Shown here in pieces: positions 10,713 to 22,127 of a DNA stretch of 64,000 nucleotides (positions are counted from its first letter, which is position 1; each line of letters starts with the position of its first letter). The stretch comes from Pelomyxa schiedti (taxonomy: Eukaryota > Evosea > Pelobiontida > Pelomyxidae): assembly GCA_020536535.1 (NCBI GenBank), contig JAHLWZ010000199.1, forward strand, positions 1 through 64,000, given 5' to 3'. A program made the position numbers and the translations under genes. The notes under the pieces were generated by a model. It did not search any database, had not been told where the DNA came from, and saw nothing but the letters and a program-made list of their open reading frames with translations.

Positions 10713-13700
10713 CTACCAAAGTGGGAACAGTTTCAAGCAGTGAGGCAATTTCTGTGTTCGCAGCAGAAAAAACTTTGACAATTTGCAGTTCCAGTGTTGA
10801 AGGGGGTCCTTGTTGTTCAAAATTGGTTTGGTTTTGGGATAAAATCTACCTGAAGGAAGGGGAGGAAGTTCAGCAGTTATTCTAAACTTGTAACTGAATG
10901 CTGAGCTATGTGTGTAAGGGAAACCACTCAATACAAAGTACAACTGAATGGTGGTGGTAGACAACTAAAGGTGTATAAATAAAATTTGGTAAGGAAATGC
11001 CAGGTTACCTTCAAAAGGAATGGCGAGAAGAAACACCGATTAGGAATATTGTCAAAGAGTGCGTTGACAGAAAACATTGTAGGGAACCCTTCAGTGCCAA
11101 AAAGCTGATATGTATCGGACTCGAGAGTTGGTGCGTATTGCCCTGAGGCCCAAGAGAGGGCCGCAGTAATTTGCTTGATGGGTTCATCGCCGGTGCAAAA
11201 ACATCTGTAGTCAGGAAAAAAATCCTGAGGTACCCCTTTGAGAAACAGGTATTTGGATCTAATTACCTTTGGGTCCAAAGGTGAACCACCCATCTCGAAT
11301 AGTACAGGGGGTTCTTCTATGGCTCTCTCAGCACAAAACCTTGGGAAAAGTGAATAAGTGTGCAGTGAACACTAAGGGTAAAGGACATACTCTCTTATGT
11401 GATCGTGTTGAGAAATAATCGCTGGAGGTACTGAAGGAGTGTCCAAATGGTTATCTGCCAGTTTAACCAGTTTCTCAGTCCAAATCAAAATCGCACAGAA
11501 GCAAGTTATTTGTTGTAGAAGTGCTTGTGCTCTTCCTGGCAACCCAAAAAAAAGATTTTGAGCATACCAAGAGAGGTATATGGTGTTGGTAAGGTATCGT
11601 CTCAAATTTGTGTTGTGGTCACTGTGCAGGTCTGATTGTCTGGTGATCCTGTGTATCTGTAGAACTTAGGGAAAAAAAATCGGTTCCGTTCTCACCTTGA
11701 TAAAATATCTAAGAAGAATGAAGTAGAAGTGAAAAAATTCTGCTCTACCCCGTAATGTGGGTGATAACTTAGAAACTCGTTTGAGATTCCTGTGGAAGGT
11801 AAAATGAGGAAGGTTTGAGATACTATGTAACCTAATACTTTCAGACACAAGATTATCAGATTCATCGAATTTGGAAGCCATTATGCTGGCTCTCAATCCC
11901 TGTTCAAGTTAAGCCACAACAGTGAAGGTGATGTCTCACCTGCAAGAGAAGTAGAGATGAACAGAAAAACTTGTTTACTTCCTCAAACTCCTCCACTGGT
12001 GGAAGGGTTAAAGCGATAGTGGGGAAGTAAATCAGTACCATCTCTCGACACGACAGAAGTGGTTACGGAAGTTGTTGGAGCTGGGGAAGCAGTCACTTCC
12101 GGGATGAATGTAGGGTATTTGTCATGCAAGTACTGAGCATGCCAAAGACAAAAATGCGGAAGTATGGAGATAAGGTTGGGATTGACAGTGCTTGCGTTGA
12201 GTGCAACCACCTCAGAGGCAATATCTATATTATTGGTCAAGACAAGTTAGAAATAATCGGACTTGCATTGTATATCATCTGTTCTAGGTTCTTTTGTGGC
12301 AAATCTAGGATCAACATGCAGAAGGTCGAGGATGATGAATTCTATATGGAAATTGAACGTTATGTATTAAAACTTGTGTAAATTACCAGTGAAAGCGCTA
12401 TGATTGAGGGCAATGCTTTTTAGAGCTGCGAAGATACTATCCTGATCTTCGGGATACCCTTCTACCCCAAGAGAGGAAATCAGAGCCTAGGAAACGGGAT
12501 AAGTCAAACCATATCAGGGAGAGGGATAATAGGCCCACCCAGTAATGGGGGTGGCAAAGTAACAATTAGATAAACCTTGACAGTATCCAGAAGACATGTT
12601 ATGGTGGGGATAGGCACTGTTCCTAGCATGTGGTGAATTGCTGTACGGACAGCTGTGTTGGTGTCTTTCATTGCTGAGATGACTGCGTGCATCTGCCTCC
12701 AGGAGAATAAGGTGGGATTTATATAAAGCACTGAAGTATACCTGATCTTCACTGAGATAGGCTCTGGGACCAATTTTACTCAAACTCGATATTGCATTTA
12801 TCCGCACACAATCGATATCATCATTGAGCATATCTAGATTCTTATTTAAAACACATTGAAAAAAAAGCCTTCCTTTTACCAACAAGAAAGTCGATTGCTT
12901 TTGCATGAATCAATTCTTGTTTCATGCACAGCTCACACATCGAATCTGTAGGGTGTAAGTGATTTCGATGTTGAGAAGATTAGACCAATTGCTGCTGTAC
13001 GGACTTCAACAAATTCGTCTTCTACACCATGAACAAATGCTCCAGCTGCAGTACTAAGGAACAGAGATATATCGGTTTTTTCAATTTGAGCATCCATGCC
13101 ACTTCCACTTATTGCTGAGGGGGATTCCTTATTGGACCTACAGTACAGTTACTACATAGAAGTTACTGCTGAAGGATACAAAAATTTTTTATCAAAAGCT
13201 TGCAATACAAATTTTAACTGGACACCACAAATGCTTCCCATCAGTTTGCATGCCTAAGAAATGTCACATCTAACTTAGGCCTCATAACTAACTGTACCGT
13301 TGTTCTGACAGAGGGAGAACAATCAGCCACCGTCACGTAACATAGTTTTGAAAAGGCATCATCAGCATATGTTGAATTTGAAAGATGCTGGTCAGAAGAT
13401 ACTTCATTATTCTTTGTATATTGTAGGGAGCTGTATAAATTTCCAAGGAGCCTGCCATTAGTGTTGGCATAGAGCAAAATGCAGAAGACAAGACCACACC
13501 ATACAAGACGTACAGCTTGCATTCTGACATCTACTGACGAATCCTCAAGAACAGCATTCGAAGCTTCCTAGCGCAATGAGTTGAATTGGCGGCGAAAAAA
13601 GTTGTACCGACCGTGTATAGATTGGCAGTGAGCTTATAACCCCTTTGGTGAAGGGTCATTGCCCCACGAAAAGCTTCCTTCAAGTCACGTTAGATCAAGG

Positions 13701-14388
13701 AAATGAGGTACTTCTTCTAACCTCCCTAACGCAAGCTTGTGGGCTAAAAAAAAAAGCACCTAAAGTGTCATTGATGAGCGTTGCCGTTTCCTCCGTGCAG
13801 CACAACATAACAGCAGAGCGGAGACAAATGACTGAAGCTGATGCTGTGCCCTTGCTTACGATCCAGGAAATTGGAGAAGGGAATGCCATTGAAGAACTTG
13901 GAGAGGTGAAGGAGGAAGATATTTGAGTTGCCAGATTGATGCAATCAAACATGAAGTGCTGTGAATCAGGTAGAACTGAAGCAGTCCTACTCAGAGGAGA
14001 TAGTGACTTGCCCTTATTTTATTGGAAAACAAAACGAAAGAAGAAGAAGAAAAAAAAAAAGAGTTTGCATAAGAAAACATAGCACCATAGAGGGCGAACC
14101 TACCAAATGTAAAGCCAATAGCTTAGTGAGTGCCGAAGCTGCCTTATGGGACACATGGCTACCAGATGTGCTCTTGGATAGAAATTCAGTCAACTCCCGA
14201 GCAACCGTTTCCCACAATCCCGCCTCAGTGCACGCCGAAGTGGGCGATGTTGACGTAGTTCCGTGGCGTGCATCGGAACATCCACACGAAAGGCACCTTA
14301 TTAGTGCACAGATTAAATACAGCGAGTGGAGAGTTTGGACTTTGTTCACGGGCGGGTCTCCAAGAGAGGGCAAGAACGAAACAAACAA
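10713..14388 (-). CDS. INTS4: Integrator complex subunit 4 (INTS4)
   Basis: This is a multi-exon HEAT-repeat protein. Diagnostic stretches in order: LTEFLSKSTSGSHVSHKAAS (N-terminal HEAT), TLHQRGYKLTANLY matching the human LHERGLKLHQTIY, VLEDSSVDVRMQAVRLVW, YADDAFSKLC matching LVDDAFGKIC, GAFVHGVEDEFVEVRTAA matching GAFVHGLEDEMYEVRIAA, and LNDDIDCVRINAISSLSKIG followed by LSEDQV. The C-terminal beta-rich region (10,713-11,000) matches the end of human INTS4. In animals INTS4 is the scaffold of the INTS4-9-11 endonuclease module that processes UsnRNA 3' ends and terminates paused RNA polymerase II in the nucleus. The human protein has 963 residues and the exons here would give a similar size. 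The exact start is uncertain: Met near 14,388 is used as a boundary, and the reading frame between about 13,950 and 14,390 needs splicing. The gene is followed upstream by a kinase-like gene on the same strand. Confidence 0.85.
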
Positions 14389-14469
14389 TCATTGTGTTTT
14401 CACCTGAATGCTGGTGCTGTAATTGTGGGAGGAACACAGGGACACAGGCCACACAGCCACCGTTCCATC

Positions 14470-16226
14470 ACCTCGCCAAGTCCAAAATGATAGAAACTCT
14501 CATCACCACCATTTGTTTGGCGAAAAGGCGAAATTGGCCTGAGGAGATCTGTTAGATGTAGCCTCGGACAGTGATGGACTGATTCCGGAATGCTCTTTTT
14601 GGAATGGCATTAGGAACCAAAGTGAAGGCGCGCAGTACGAACCTGTAGTTCAGGAGACTTTTGCCAACTTCAGCATTTACGCGGCTGGCGCGGCCAATGC
14701 ATGACACAATTTGCTGGAGTATCTGTTACTTGGGCTTAGTTCTGTTGAAGGATTTTTTTTTAGGGTGATACAATGATAGGAATGCAGGAAGCGGGACTCC
14801 TTGCACCACAGCGGGGATGTGTTGCCATGAGAAATGCAAGGATTTGCGTGTCAGAAACAATCTCTTCATAAGGTCAGCCTCATGGAAAATAAACGGAAAC
14901 CCGACTTGTGACAACGGGATGTCGCAGGATATCACACATTTTCAGTCGCTCACTTGCTTTGACAACGATCAACTTGGTGACTAAGTCCACTTCTGCAGTC
15001 ACAATTAGCAGAAAGCATTACTTATCTGGCACCATCTGCGTTCAGCAAGTCTTCCTCAAACTGAAAGTCTGCTACGATTATCCGTCTGAATATTTCAGGC
15101 GTATCCTCCCCCCAAAAGGGAGGATAACCACATTCCCTTTTTAAAAAGTTACATCATCATTTATCACCCCAGTAAGAGGTACAAAACGTAAAGTAAGGCT
15201 CCAAGGCACCAACTGAACTTTGGTTCTCTTTCATAAGCTTCTCCCATTAGGATTTCGGGGGGTACAAAGTCTTACAACTGTTAAGGGTAATTTTGAAATT
15301 GTGCCTACCTGGAGATGGGCAAACAGTTGCCAGATTACTCACATGATCAACTGGCTGACAAGTAGATAAAAATGAGATAACAGTGGAACCAGAGCGAGCA
15401 CACAGTTAAGTCAGCAAATTTGACTCTGAACCCATCGCCTGGAACCTCAACAATCATAACCCTTTCAGGGACAAGAAGGAGATCCAGCCCTAAAGATATA
15501 TACTATATGAATACTAATAAGCATCACTCTATTGTTAATTTCTTGTACCCCTTGGCATAGTTGTTCAATCACTGACCCAACATCAAATCGTGTCCTCTGT
15601 TTTTCTCCTGCACAGAGAAATAAATAACAAGTAATGTTCCAACGGCGAACCCATCCAAGTGAGTACATCGACTGCTCTATTAGGTATGTCGATAGTTGTA
15701 AACATAGGCAGACACATACCGTTCAGTGATGAGAATGAAGCGATCTGATGTCTCGTAAACATCATACAGTTTGAGTACATATTGACTCTCTTGGTTCTTT
15801 TTGTGTTACCACTCAGTTCTATTTGTAGAGCCCAGTGTGTTGAAGGGTCCATACTTTTTGCAACAGAGATATATTATCAATGAAGCTGCAATCAAGTCTG
15901 TTTAATGACACAACTCTCAGACAAACATCTTTGGAAGTCTCAGCCTCCACTGCATTGTACAAAGTCCCCTCACAACAACTACTCCTCGATGTCAACCGCA
16001 GGGGGGAAGAAAAAAAAAATCTATGAAACACTTGCCACGGTGTCTCCACAATGTCGCAGAAACGGTTTCTGGCCACAGAGTCGAATTCCTTGTATCTCCT
16101 GGGTTTATGGCTCTACATACACAAGGTAAAAAAAGACCACAAAGCGAAGGAAGATATATATATATACGAAAGCAATACGGGCGGTGGTCGCTGGTACGGC
16201 TGTTTGTGGGTTGCGCGGTTGCCCAT
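14470..16226 (-). CDS. CaMK-like protein kinase with degenerate catalytic motifs (probable pseudokinase)
   Basis: Exons on the minus strand follow the order of a CaMK-type kinase domain. GTLYNAVEAETSKDVCLRVV is the glycine-loop end and beta-3. LLQK then ESQYVLKLYDVYETSDRFIL leads to the hinge ITER, followed by VLTWMGEKQRTRFDVGSVIE and QLCQG. LLLVPERVMIVEVPGDGFRV and KFADLT cover the catalytic and activation segments. PPEILMGEAY is the APE region, then LGALLYVL, GYPPFWGEDTPEIFRRIIVA, and LVTKLIVVKASERLKMCDIL followed by RHP (subdomain XI, Arg retained). The beta-3 lysine reads Arg (VCLRV for VAIKV), no HRD motif can be found, and DFG reads DLT, so ATP-dependent catalysis looks lost. ATG 16226 with a short first exon is a guess. 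A further 100-150 residues after the kinase domain (down to about 14,470) are unassigned. Confidence 0.7.
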
Positions 16227-16394
16227 GGCTGGCCCTGAGCCAAGATTAAATATCAAAGGCGCTGCAACAATCAACAAGATCTTTTAGTCCCCAAGAAAGA
16301 ACAACTCAATGACAGCCACAACACCAACGGTGGCCGAAATCAAACCGCCGAACTTTTTTCTTTTTTGTTTGAAAAGCGGTGGTTTGACTCATTA

Positions 16395-18440
16395 ATGTCA
16401 CGGGTTCAAGGGCACCGATCGCGAGGTGGACGTGGGAGTGCACAGTACGACAATCCATTTATTATAGATCCTGTGGAACAAGCACGGAGAAAACGCGAGG
16501 TGGCTTTTTCAATCTCTCATGAGACTTCTTGCAGGCAACACTTTTTTTAAAAAAAAACTGCATCTAGTTGGTGGAGAAGTCACGCACTGGAAAAGTGCAC
16601 GAGAAGACAACAGCTGCATACCGTGAGGGAATTTCCAGGAGGGCCTTCTTGGAACTTGACGATGACACGGATTATGACACTCCTGAGGATGACGCCGCGG
16701 TGTCCACAACCAAACCAAGTGAGCGGGCTCGGTTGCATTTTTGTAGTAGTTGGTTGACCGACCTTGTGGCAGGAAATTCATCTGAAAATCCACCAAAGGA
16801 AAGGGAGCTTCTATCCCAACTGATAGAGAGGAAAAGGGAAACTTTTTTAAAGGAATACTCTATTGCTGTGCAAGTTAACCAAGGAGCTCTCTCTTTTATG
16901 AAAGCTCATTTTCTGTTAGCGTGAAGAGATACAAAAGATCGAAGAAGCCATGGCCGAACGTAAAAAAGACTTGATTTCTGCTGAGACACGACAGCAAATG
17001 GAAGCTTCTATGTTTGAACAGCAATTGAATGACATCAGTACCAAAACTATTGACACTCTAGAAAGGCATGTTACCTCTCCCAGCAGTAAATTTCCTTATA
17101 CAATGCACAGGGTGAAGGCCGAAACTAAAATAAACTTGGAAAAAGAGGAGGCAATTCAAAATGCAACTGCTACGATAGCCTCGTTATCTGAGGAGATTAG
17201 CCACATTGATATCTCACTTGAAGAGGTTCGAAAATACAAGCAGTTTCTTGATGCAGCCGCTTCATTTGAAGAAACTTGTGCGCTAAAGGGAACTGCCAGC
17301 AAGGTAGAATTCTACCTTAGACAAATTAATTGTCGTAATTGAATGCTAGGAGCCAACAAGCAAGTCTCCTCCTTTTCTCTCTATCTTTTGGGAGTGATGT
17401 ATATATATTTCAAGGGATAGAAGTTTGGGAAGACCCAACACGCTTACTGAGGCTTTTCAGCCAGCTTGAAAAACAAAATATTTTGTTACTTGCTCAAAAG
17501 GAGGAGAGTGACCAACTTCTTGACCATGCCACAGTAAAGAAGAAATATTTAGCAACTAAAACGTACATAGCCCATCCATCTCTTCAGTACAGAAGAATAT
17601 TAAATCCCGGTAGGGACCACGAGCAGATGGAGTTGCAAAGGCAAATTGAAGAAATTCAACAAGCTGTTGATATAGAAAGAGTAAATGAGGCACAGCTGCT
17701 CGAAAGAGAGATGTATCTTAAACCTCCCAATTAAAAATTCCTGTGCTAATTTTATAATGCTAATAATGACACCAAGTCAACAGAATGATGCAAGTAACGT
17801 TCATGATCACGTTGAAGAAGTTATACAACTTGAAGAAAAGATAAGTGAAATATTTCAGGACCTCACAGTAGAAACCTCAACAACCAAGCCTCTTAGTTCC
17901 ATTGAGGTAATTAATAATTATCTCCAAGTTTCCAATTTTCAACAACATTCATTCAAACCAAGTAAGTGGTTTTAATTTCTTTCTTCAGATGATAACAGAA
18001 ATTGAGATATGTGCAGACAAACTGCTCGCACAGCTCAATGCCCTTCCTGCTGACTATGTTCAAAAGGCTTTGAAAGTTGTCTCCTACCTACCTTTTCTGC
18101 TTTGGCTAAAACAATGAAAGGACAAAGTCAAAGACCGACGAAGAAGGCAACGAGACTCTAAACGAGAAATCGAGAAAACACACGCAGAAGAATTGAGGAG
18201 CAAAGTCTCCTCCGATCACACCACCCTCAAGTCCACAAGAAAAAGGGTACTTTCTCACACTCTATCCAAGCCTTCACTTTTGATGAGGTAAAACAGGATG
18301 GAAAACCAGCAATGTTCCGCTCAACACTATCTTTAAAAGCCAGTAGTGTCACAGCCAAACACCACACAAAGGAGGAAGAAGAGGACCTCTTGTACTTTGG
18401 TCTTGCACCACTTACTGACACAACCACTCAACGCCTGTGA
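16395..18440 (+). CDS. CFAP100: Cilia- and flagella-associated protein 100 (MIA1/CCDC37, DUF4200)
   Basis: The protein is a coiled coil with the CFAP100 order of motifs: KVHEKTTAAYREGISR; LIERKRETFLKEYSIAVQ then REEIQKIEEAMAERKKDL (the DUF4200 block); VKAETKINLEKEEAIQNATA; ISHIDISLEEVRKYKQFLDA; VWEDPTRLLRLFSQLEKQN (matching the human PxxLLxxFxxLEEQN); a Glu-rich middle; DKVKDRRRRQRDSKREIEK; and the C-terminus KEEEEDLLYFGLAP, equivalent to human EEEELLFF. In Chlamydomonas MIA1 works with MIA2/CFAP73 on the axoneme to regulate inner-arm dynein I1/f. The start ATG 16395 is the first Met in the open exon; stop TGA is at 18438-18440. Seven or more short introns are needed. Its presence implies that the organism builds motile cilia at some stage. 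An AATAAA lies about 225 bases after the stop. Confidence 0.85.
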
Positions 18441-18840
18441 TGATGACTGAAAAGAGCTAGCACCTTGTCTTTTCGGAGAAACACAACACAGAGGAGGAGG
18501 GTAACCTGGACAAGAAGAAGATATTGGATTTGTTGTGTCAGGTACGATATGATATGTGCAGTGCCACGTACGTGGTTGAAGCCAGATTAAAAAACAGTTT
18601 TAACTTGTGGATCTCTCTCACACCCCCTCCACGTCAGTCTTTATTTATTGCCTAGAATATGTGAGAAATAAACTTGATTCAGCAACCATTTGCCAAGCTT
18701 TACCATTTATTTTCCCAGCACTTGGGGTGGTGCCATAAAAAAAAATGCACGATGTGATGCGCAGAAGCGAATTTGGGAGGGAAATGTTGTAGGAGTTGTT
18801 GAAGTGCACGGCAAGCCGAGAACAAACGGGAGGGCAAAAA

Positions 18841-18849
18841 AAAAACTAA
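18841..18849 (-). terminator. RNA polymerase III T-run terminator after tRNA-Gln (left copy)
   Basis: Read on the minus strand, the tRNA 3' end is followed after a few bases by a run of about nine T residues (A-run on the plus strand just left of 18,846), the standard Pol III terminator. Confidence 0.6.
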
Positions 18850-18921
18850 TGGCCCCGCTCAGAATCGAACTGAGATCAAGAGAGCCAAAATCTCCCATAC
18901 TAACCATTATACTACGGAGCC
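18850..18921 (-). tRNA. tRNA-Gln: tRNA-Gln(UUG), left copy
   Basis: The 72-base sequence folds as a full cloverleaf on the minus strand. The acceptor GGCTCCG pairs with CGGGGCC (one G-T pair), with discriminator A. A D arm carries the GGTTAG loop. The anticodon stem GGAGA pairs with TCTCT around the loop TTTTGGC, giving anticodon TTG at positions 34-36. The T stem CTCAG/CTGAG is perfect around TTCGATT, which holds the B-box. No intron is present and CCA is not encoded. An identical tRNA in opposite orientation lies at 58,074-58,145. The two mark the outer edges of the inverted duplication. Confidence 0.95.
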
Positions 18922-19226
18922 TGAACATCTTGGTGCCTCTGGAACACAGAGTTGGTTCTGCTGCCATGCTTTTTTCCAATAAGATCTTATGATGGATCAC
19001 CCCTCACGAACACACTTTGGGGCTTGCATGAACTCGAGGAGTGTGTGTCTGTTGTGTTGTCGTTCCACGGCCATTCCAGTGTTCCACTTCGACGTGAACG
19101 GGTGGCTCTTTTCTCTCAAATCTCCACAATCTGATTCAATTGCCCGCAGTTGCGAATATTAGAAAAAGGCAAACACAGAAGCAAACACAGAAGCAAACAC
19201 ACCAAGCTCCGTCGTGCGAAACCGAC

Positions 19227-21503
19227 ATGGAGCGCGAGTTGTCGGGTCTCCCGCCAGACATCCAGGCTCTGCTCATGGCCGCACCGTTCGGCCGAGACGC
19301 CCGCGGTGCTCCCCTCGCCACCCAGCCAAATAGGCCCAGGAGGGGCACCCGCGCGCACCAATCATCATCACCATCATCATCAGCCATCACCGCCGCCCCA
19401 ACCACAACGACCACGGCCACGAGCTCCTCCGCCGCGTCGGGTTCATCATCATCATCATCAACTCCTGACCCAGACAACAACACCCCCGCAGCTGCTGCTT
19501 CGTCAGCATCATCCTCGTCCTCTTGTGCCACAACCACAACCACAACCACATCCACAACAAGCGCTTCTTTGGGGTCTCCTTCCCCGTCTGCTCCCCACCG
19601 CTCGTCCTCGTCCTCATCGTCGCCGAGACAACAACTATCCACCAAAACCCGCTCCTTTTCCTCTTCCTCTTCCTTGTCCTCCTCATCCACAGTCATCACC
19701 TCTTCCACCCCAAGTGCAGTGACAAAGAGCCAGCACAAGCCCAAGCCCAATCCCCCAAAACCCAAAAGGGGGAAAGTATCCGGCAAGGTGGAGCCACGCA
19801 AACCACTTGTTGCTGTTGGTCTCACTCCAACCATCAGCACAATCACGCCTCCTGCTGCTCTTGCTGAAGGTGCACGAGTCGCCGAAACGGTAACGGAAAC
19901 AAATGTGCCGAGCGTCACATCCTCTTCTTCAACAAAGCCAGAGGATCCAATTGGAACTCTCACCAACAATGCCTCTGAGGATAAATCCGCCGTTCCGTCT
20001 GACACCACAACAGCAGCCTCAGCCGATAATAATGGTGCAGAGACAAGAATGACTTCCGCTTCCACAGGAGTGACAACGCTGGTGGGACACGTCACCACCA
20101 CCAAGGTTCCTTCTGGAAACTTCCAAGTGACAACAAGCTCCGTGGAACTGCACATTGAGGGAATTTACTTGAGAGAGCAGATGGTGAGCCTCCTCGCGGG
20201 AACTCTTCCCAGGTGCGGAAGTGCATCTGCCCTGCGATTTCTGACGCCCTCGTTGTTATATTCCGTCTTCATTTGGGCAAGGGCAACCGAGAAGAGGCTG
20301 GTCATCGTGCTCCGCACCAGCACCGGTCAAGGAACTCCTGAAGATCGAGCACTGAAGCTCGGACTCTGGCAGGATGCGGGTGTCATATCCTCGGAATTGG
20401 AAGTCAATCCCGTGTGGCGTTCTCCTGAAGAGCCCTGGTTGGTCACCTTCGCTGGAGAGGATCACTACGTCGTTCACCAGAAGAATGGCCCGGGAACCCC
20501 TTCCATTTTCAAGCTTCGCAACGTGCAAAGACCGGGTGACTCGAGGGTCTTGCTGGTGATCCCCACCCCTCCCCCTCGAGAATTTCACTGCAGAACAAAC
20601 AGCCACTGGGTCCTTTATCACTATGGAGCTGAACCAGAATTTTACGTTGAGCCTGCCCTGCTTCCCCCCACACCACCACAAATTGGAAGTGCCTCCTCCT
20701 CTGCCTCCTCTTCCTCCTCCCTGTTGAAAGTTCAACAAGAAGAACTGGGCCTGTTGGAAGGGCACGTGATTTCCCTGGTCACTCTGAGCAAGAGGGAGCC
20801 CCACCTGGCGCTCCTTGTTTCCTGTAAGGTAAACGCGAATTCCACGCAGGCTGAGTGTGACATAATATTCTGGAATGTTAAGAAGTCAGTGGAGAGCAAG
20901 CGATTCCACTAGATCGAGAGGTGGCTGGTGACTGGGATGCAGCCCCGGGAAGGTGAGACCATTTCGAAGCCGTTTGTGATCAGGTCTGGTTCCTCTGATG
21001 ATGACTGCAACCTGGGCGACGACGCAGTCGTGGTTGCCAAATCATTGATGGGCAGAGTACACGTCATCAAGAGGAAGAATCCATCAGCACCTCACCTCGT
21101 CCAAAGTGCCGGGTCTGAAGCCAGGAACTTGTTCCCAATTGGGAACGGAACCAAGTTCTGCATCACATACGACGGGAGATATGAAACACGAGACGTGAAC
21201 ATGCCGGAGAACGTGCTGATGACCGTCGACACCAGGGGGTTCATGTCGGTGCAATGGGAGACAGGCACCGGGCTCATGTTGGCCATGTCAGAAAAGAAGA
21301 AGAAGAAGGTGGTGGGGCCCACGGAGAGTGACGACAACAACAACAACTCGGACACCATCCAGCACATCGACGTGAGGAACATGGAGGACAACAGACCACT
21401 CTTCAGGGTGACCCTGATACAACGTTGGTACGCTGATACCTCCATCGTCAGGTGTTTATCTTTCAGTTCCCCGCACAACAACAACCACCACCACACCCCA
21501 TAA
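19227..21503 (+). pseudogene. Left copy of a large Ser-rich protein gene of unknown function, interrupted by an in-frame TAG
   Basis: ATG 19227 begins MERELSGLPPDIQALLMAAP. About 300 residues of Ser/Thr/Pro/Ala low-complexity sequence built from imperfect tca/tcc/tcg repeats follow. The C-terminal part is beta-rich (SLLAGTLPRCGSASALRFL, WLVTFAGEDHYVVHQKNGPG, then VVVAKSLMGRVHVIKRKNPS) and could be a divergent propeller; I recognise no family. A TAG at 20910-20912 interrupts the frame where the right-arm copy has GAG in identical context, a single G-to-T change. Downstream the frame stays open to 21503. Unless the codon is read through or is a sequencing error, the copy makes a truncated protein of about 560 residues. 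It lies convergent with the F-box/propeller gene. Confidence 0.75.
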
Positions 21504-22127
21504 CCCCAGAAACCAACAATTTCGCTTTTCTTTTCAAGAACAAACCTCGACCCATAAGTCTGGACGGAGCGAAATTTCGGTTCAAAAAGTCGGAGAACGG
21601 CACCACGAAAATTACGGAAAAACACTCATTTCCAAGGCGTAATCACATTTCATTGATTAATCTCAAGCGAGCAGGGGGCGAAAGTAGCTCTCCTTGAACC
21701 GAAAACCAAAGGATACCCTGTGCGTGATGGAATAGGCGAATGGGATTCGATGCGCTCTAGTCCCTGACGTTGTCTGATGCCTAGGAGGCCAGATAGCCCA
21801 CCCGGAGTAGGTCAACGTCGGCTCGGGCGAGAGCCTTGGTGAGCAAGAGTGGTAAGGATCTCCCAAAAGAACTTGAAGGGGGTGAACACCAGTGGAAATA
21901 TTCTTTTTTTTCCCTGCCATCCATCCACTCGATTTGTCGAGTATTGACACTGTGGGCAGGCAGACGACATACTTCTTTTTCTTGGCCGTTGCCAGCAAAG
22001 TTGACACTGGCACACTCACTCACCCCGGCACCCATTTGAAAATAAAAAAATCAATGTTTTTTTTTCTTTCTTTTTTTCGAAAAAATCAGATTTTACAAGA
22101 CAAGACAGACTCTTCTTGGGCTGGTGG
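21504..22127. other. Intergenic block between convergent genes, present up to three times in the window
   Basis: I see no convincing gene here. The block holds a recurrent segment of about 350 bases with a stretch that could read VSKSGKDLPKELEGGEHQ, followed by T-rich sequence. Related copies in reverse orientation lie at about 53,900-54,340 and 55,000-55,260. Repetition suggests either a shared 3' untranslated/terminal exon of the Ser-rich gene family or a small dispersed repeat. Confidence 0.5.

Noticed and set aside
13645-13926. Plus-strand open frame of 93 codons
   Set aside because: It is antisense to an INTS4 exon region, and the minus strand carries the conserved HEAT-repeat sequence.
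19387-19867. Long overlapping open frames (His-, Arg- or Leu-rich) on both strands across the Ser tracts
   Set aside because: They are shadows of tca/tcc/tcg Ser repeats read in other frames; the conserved frame is the one shared by both arms.
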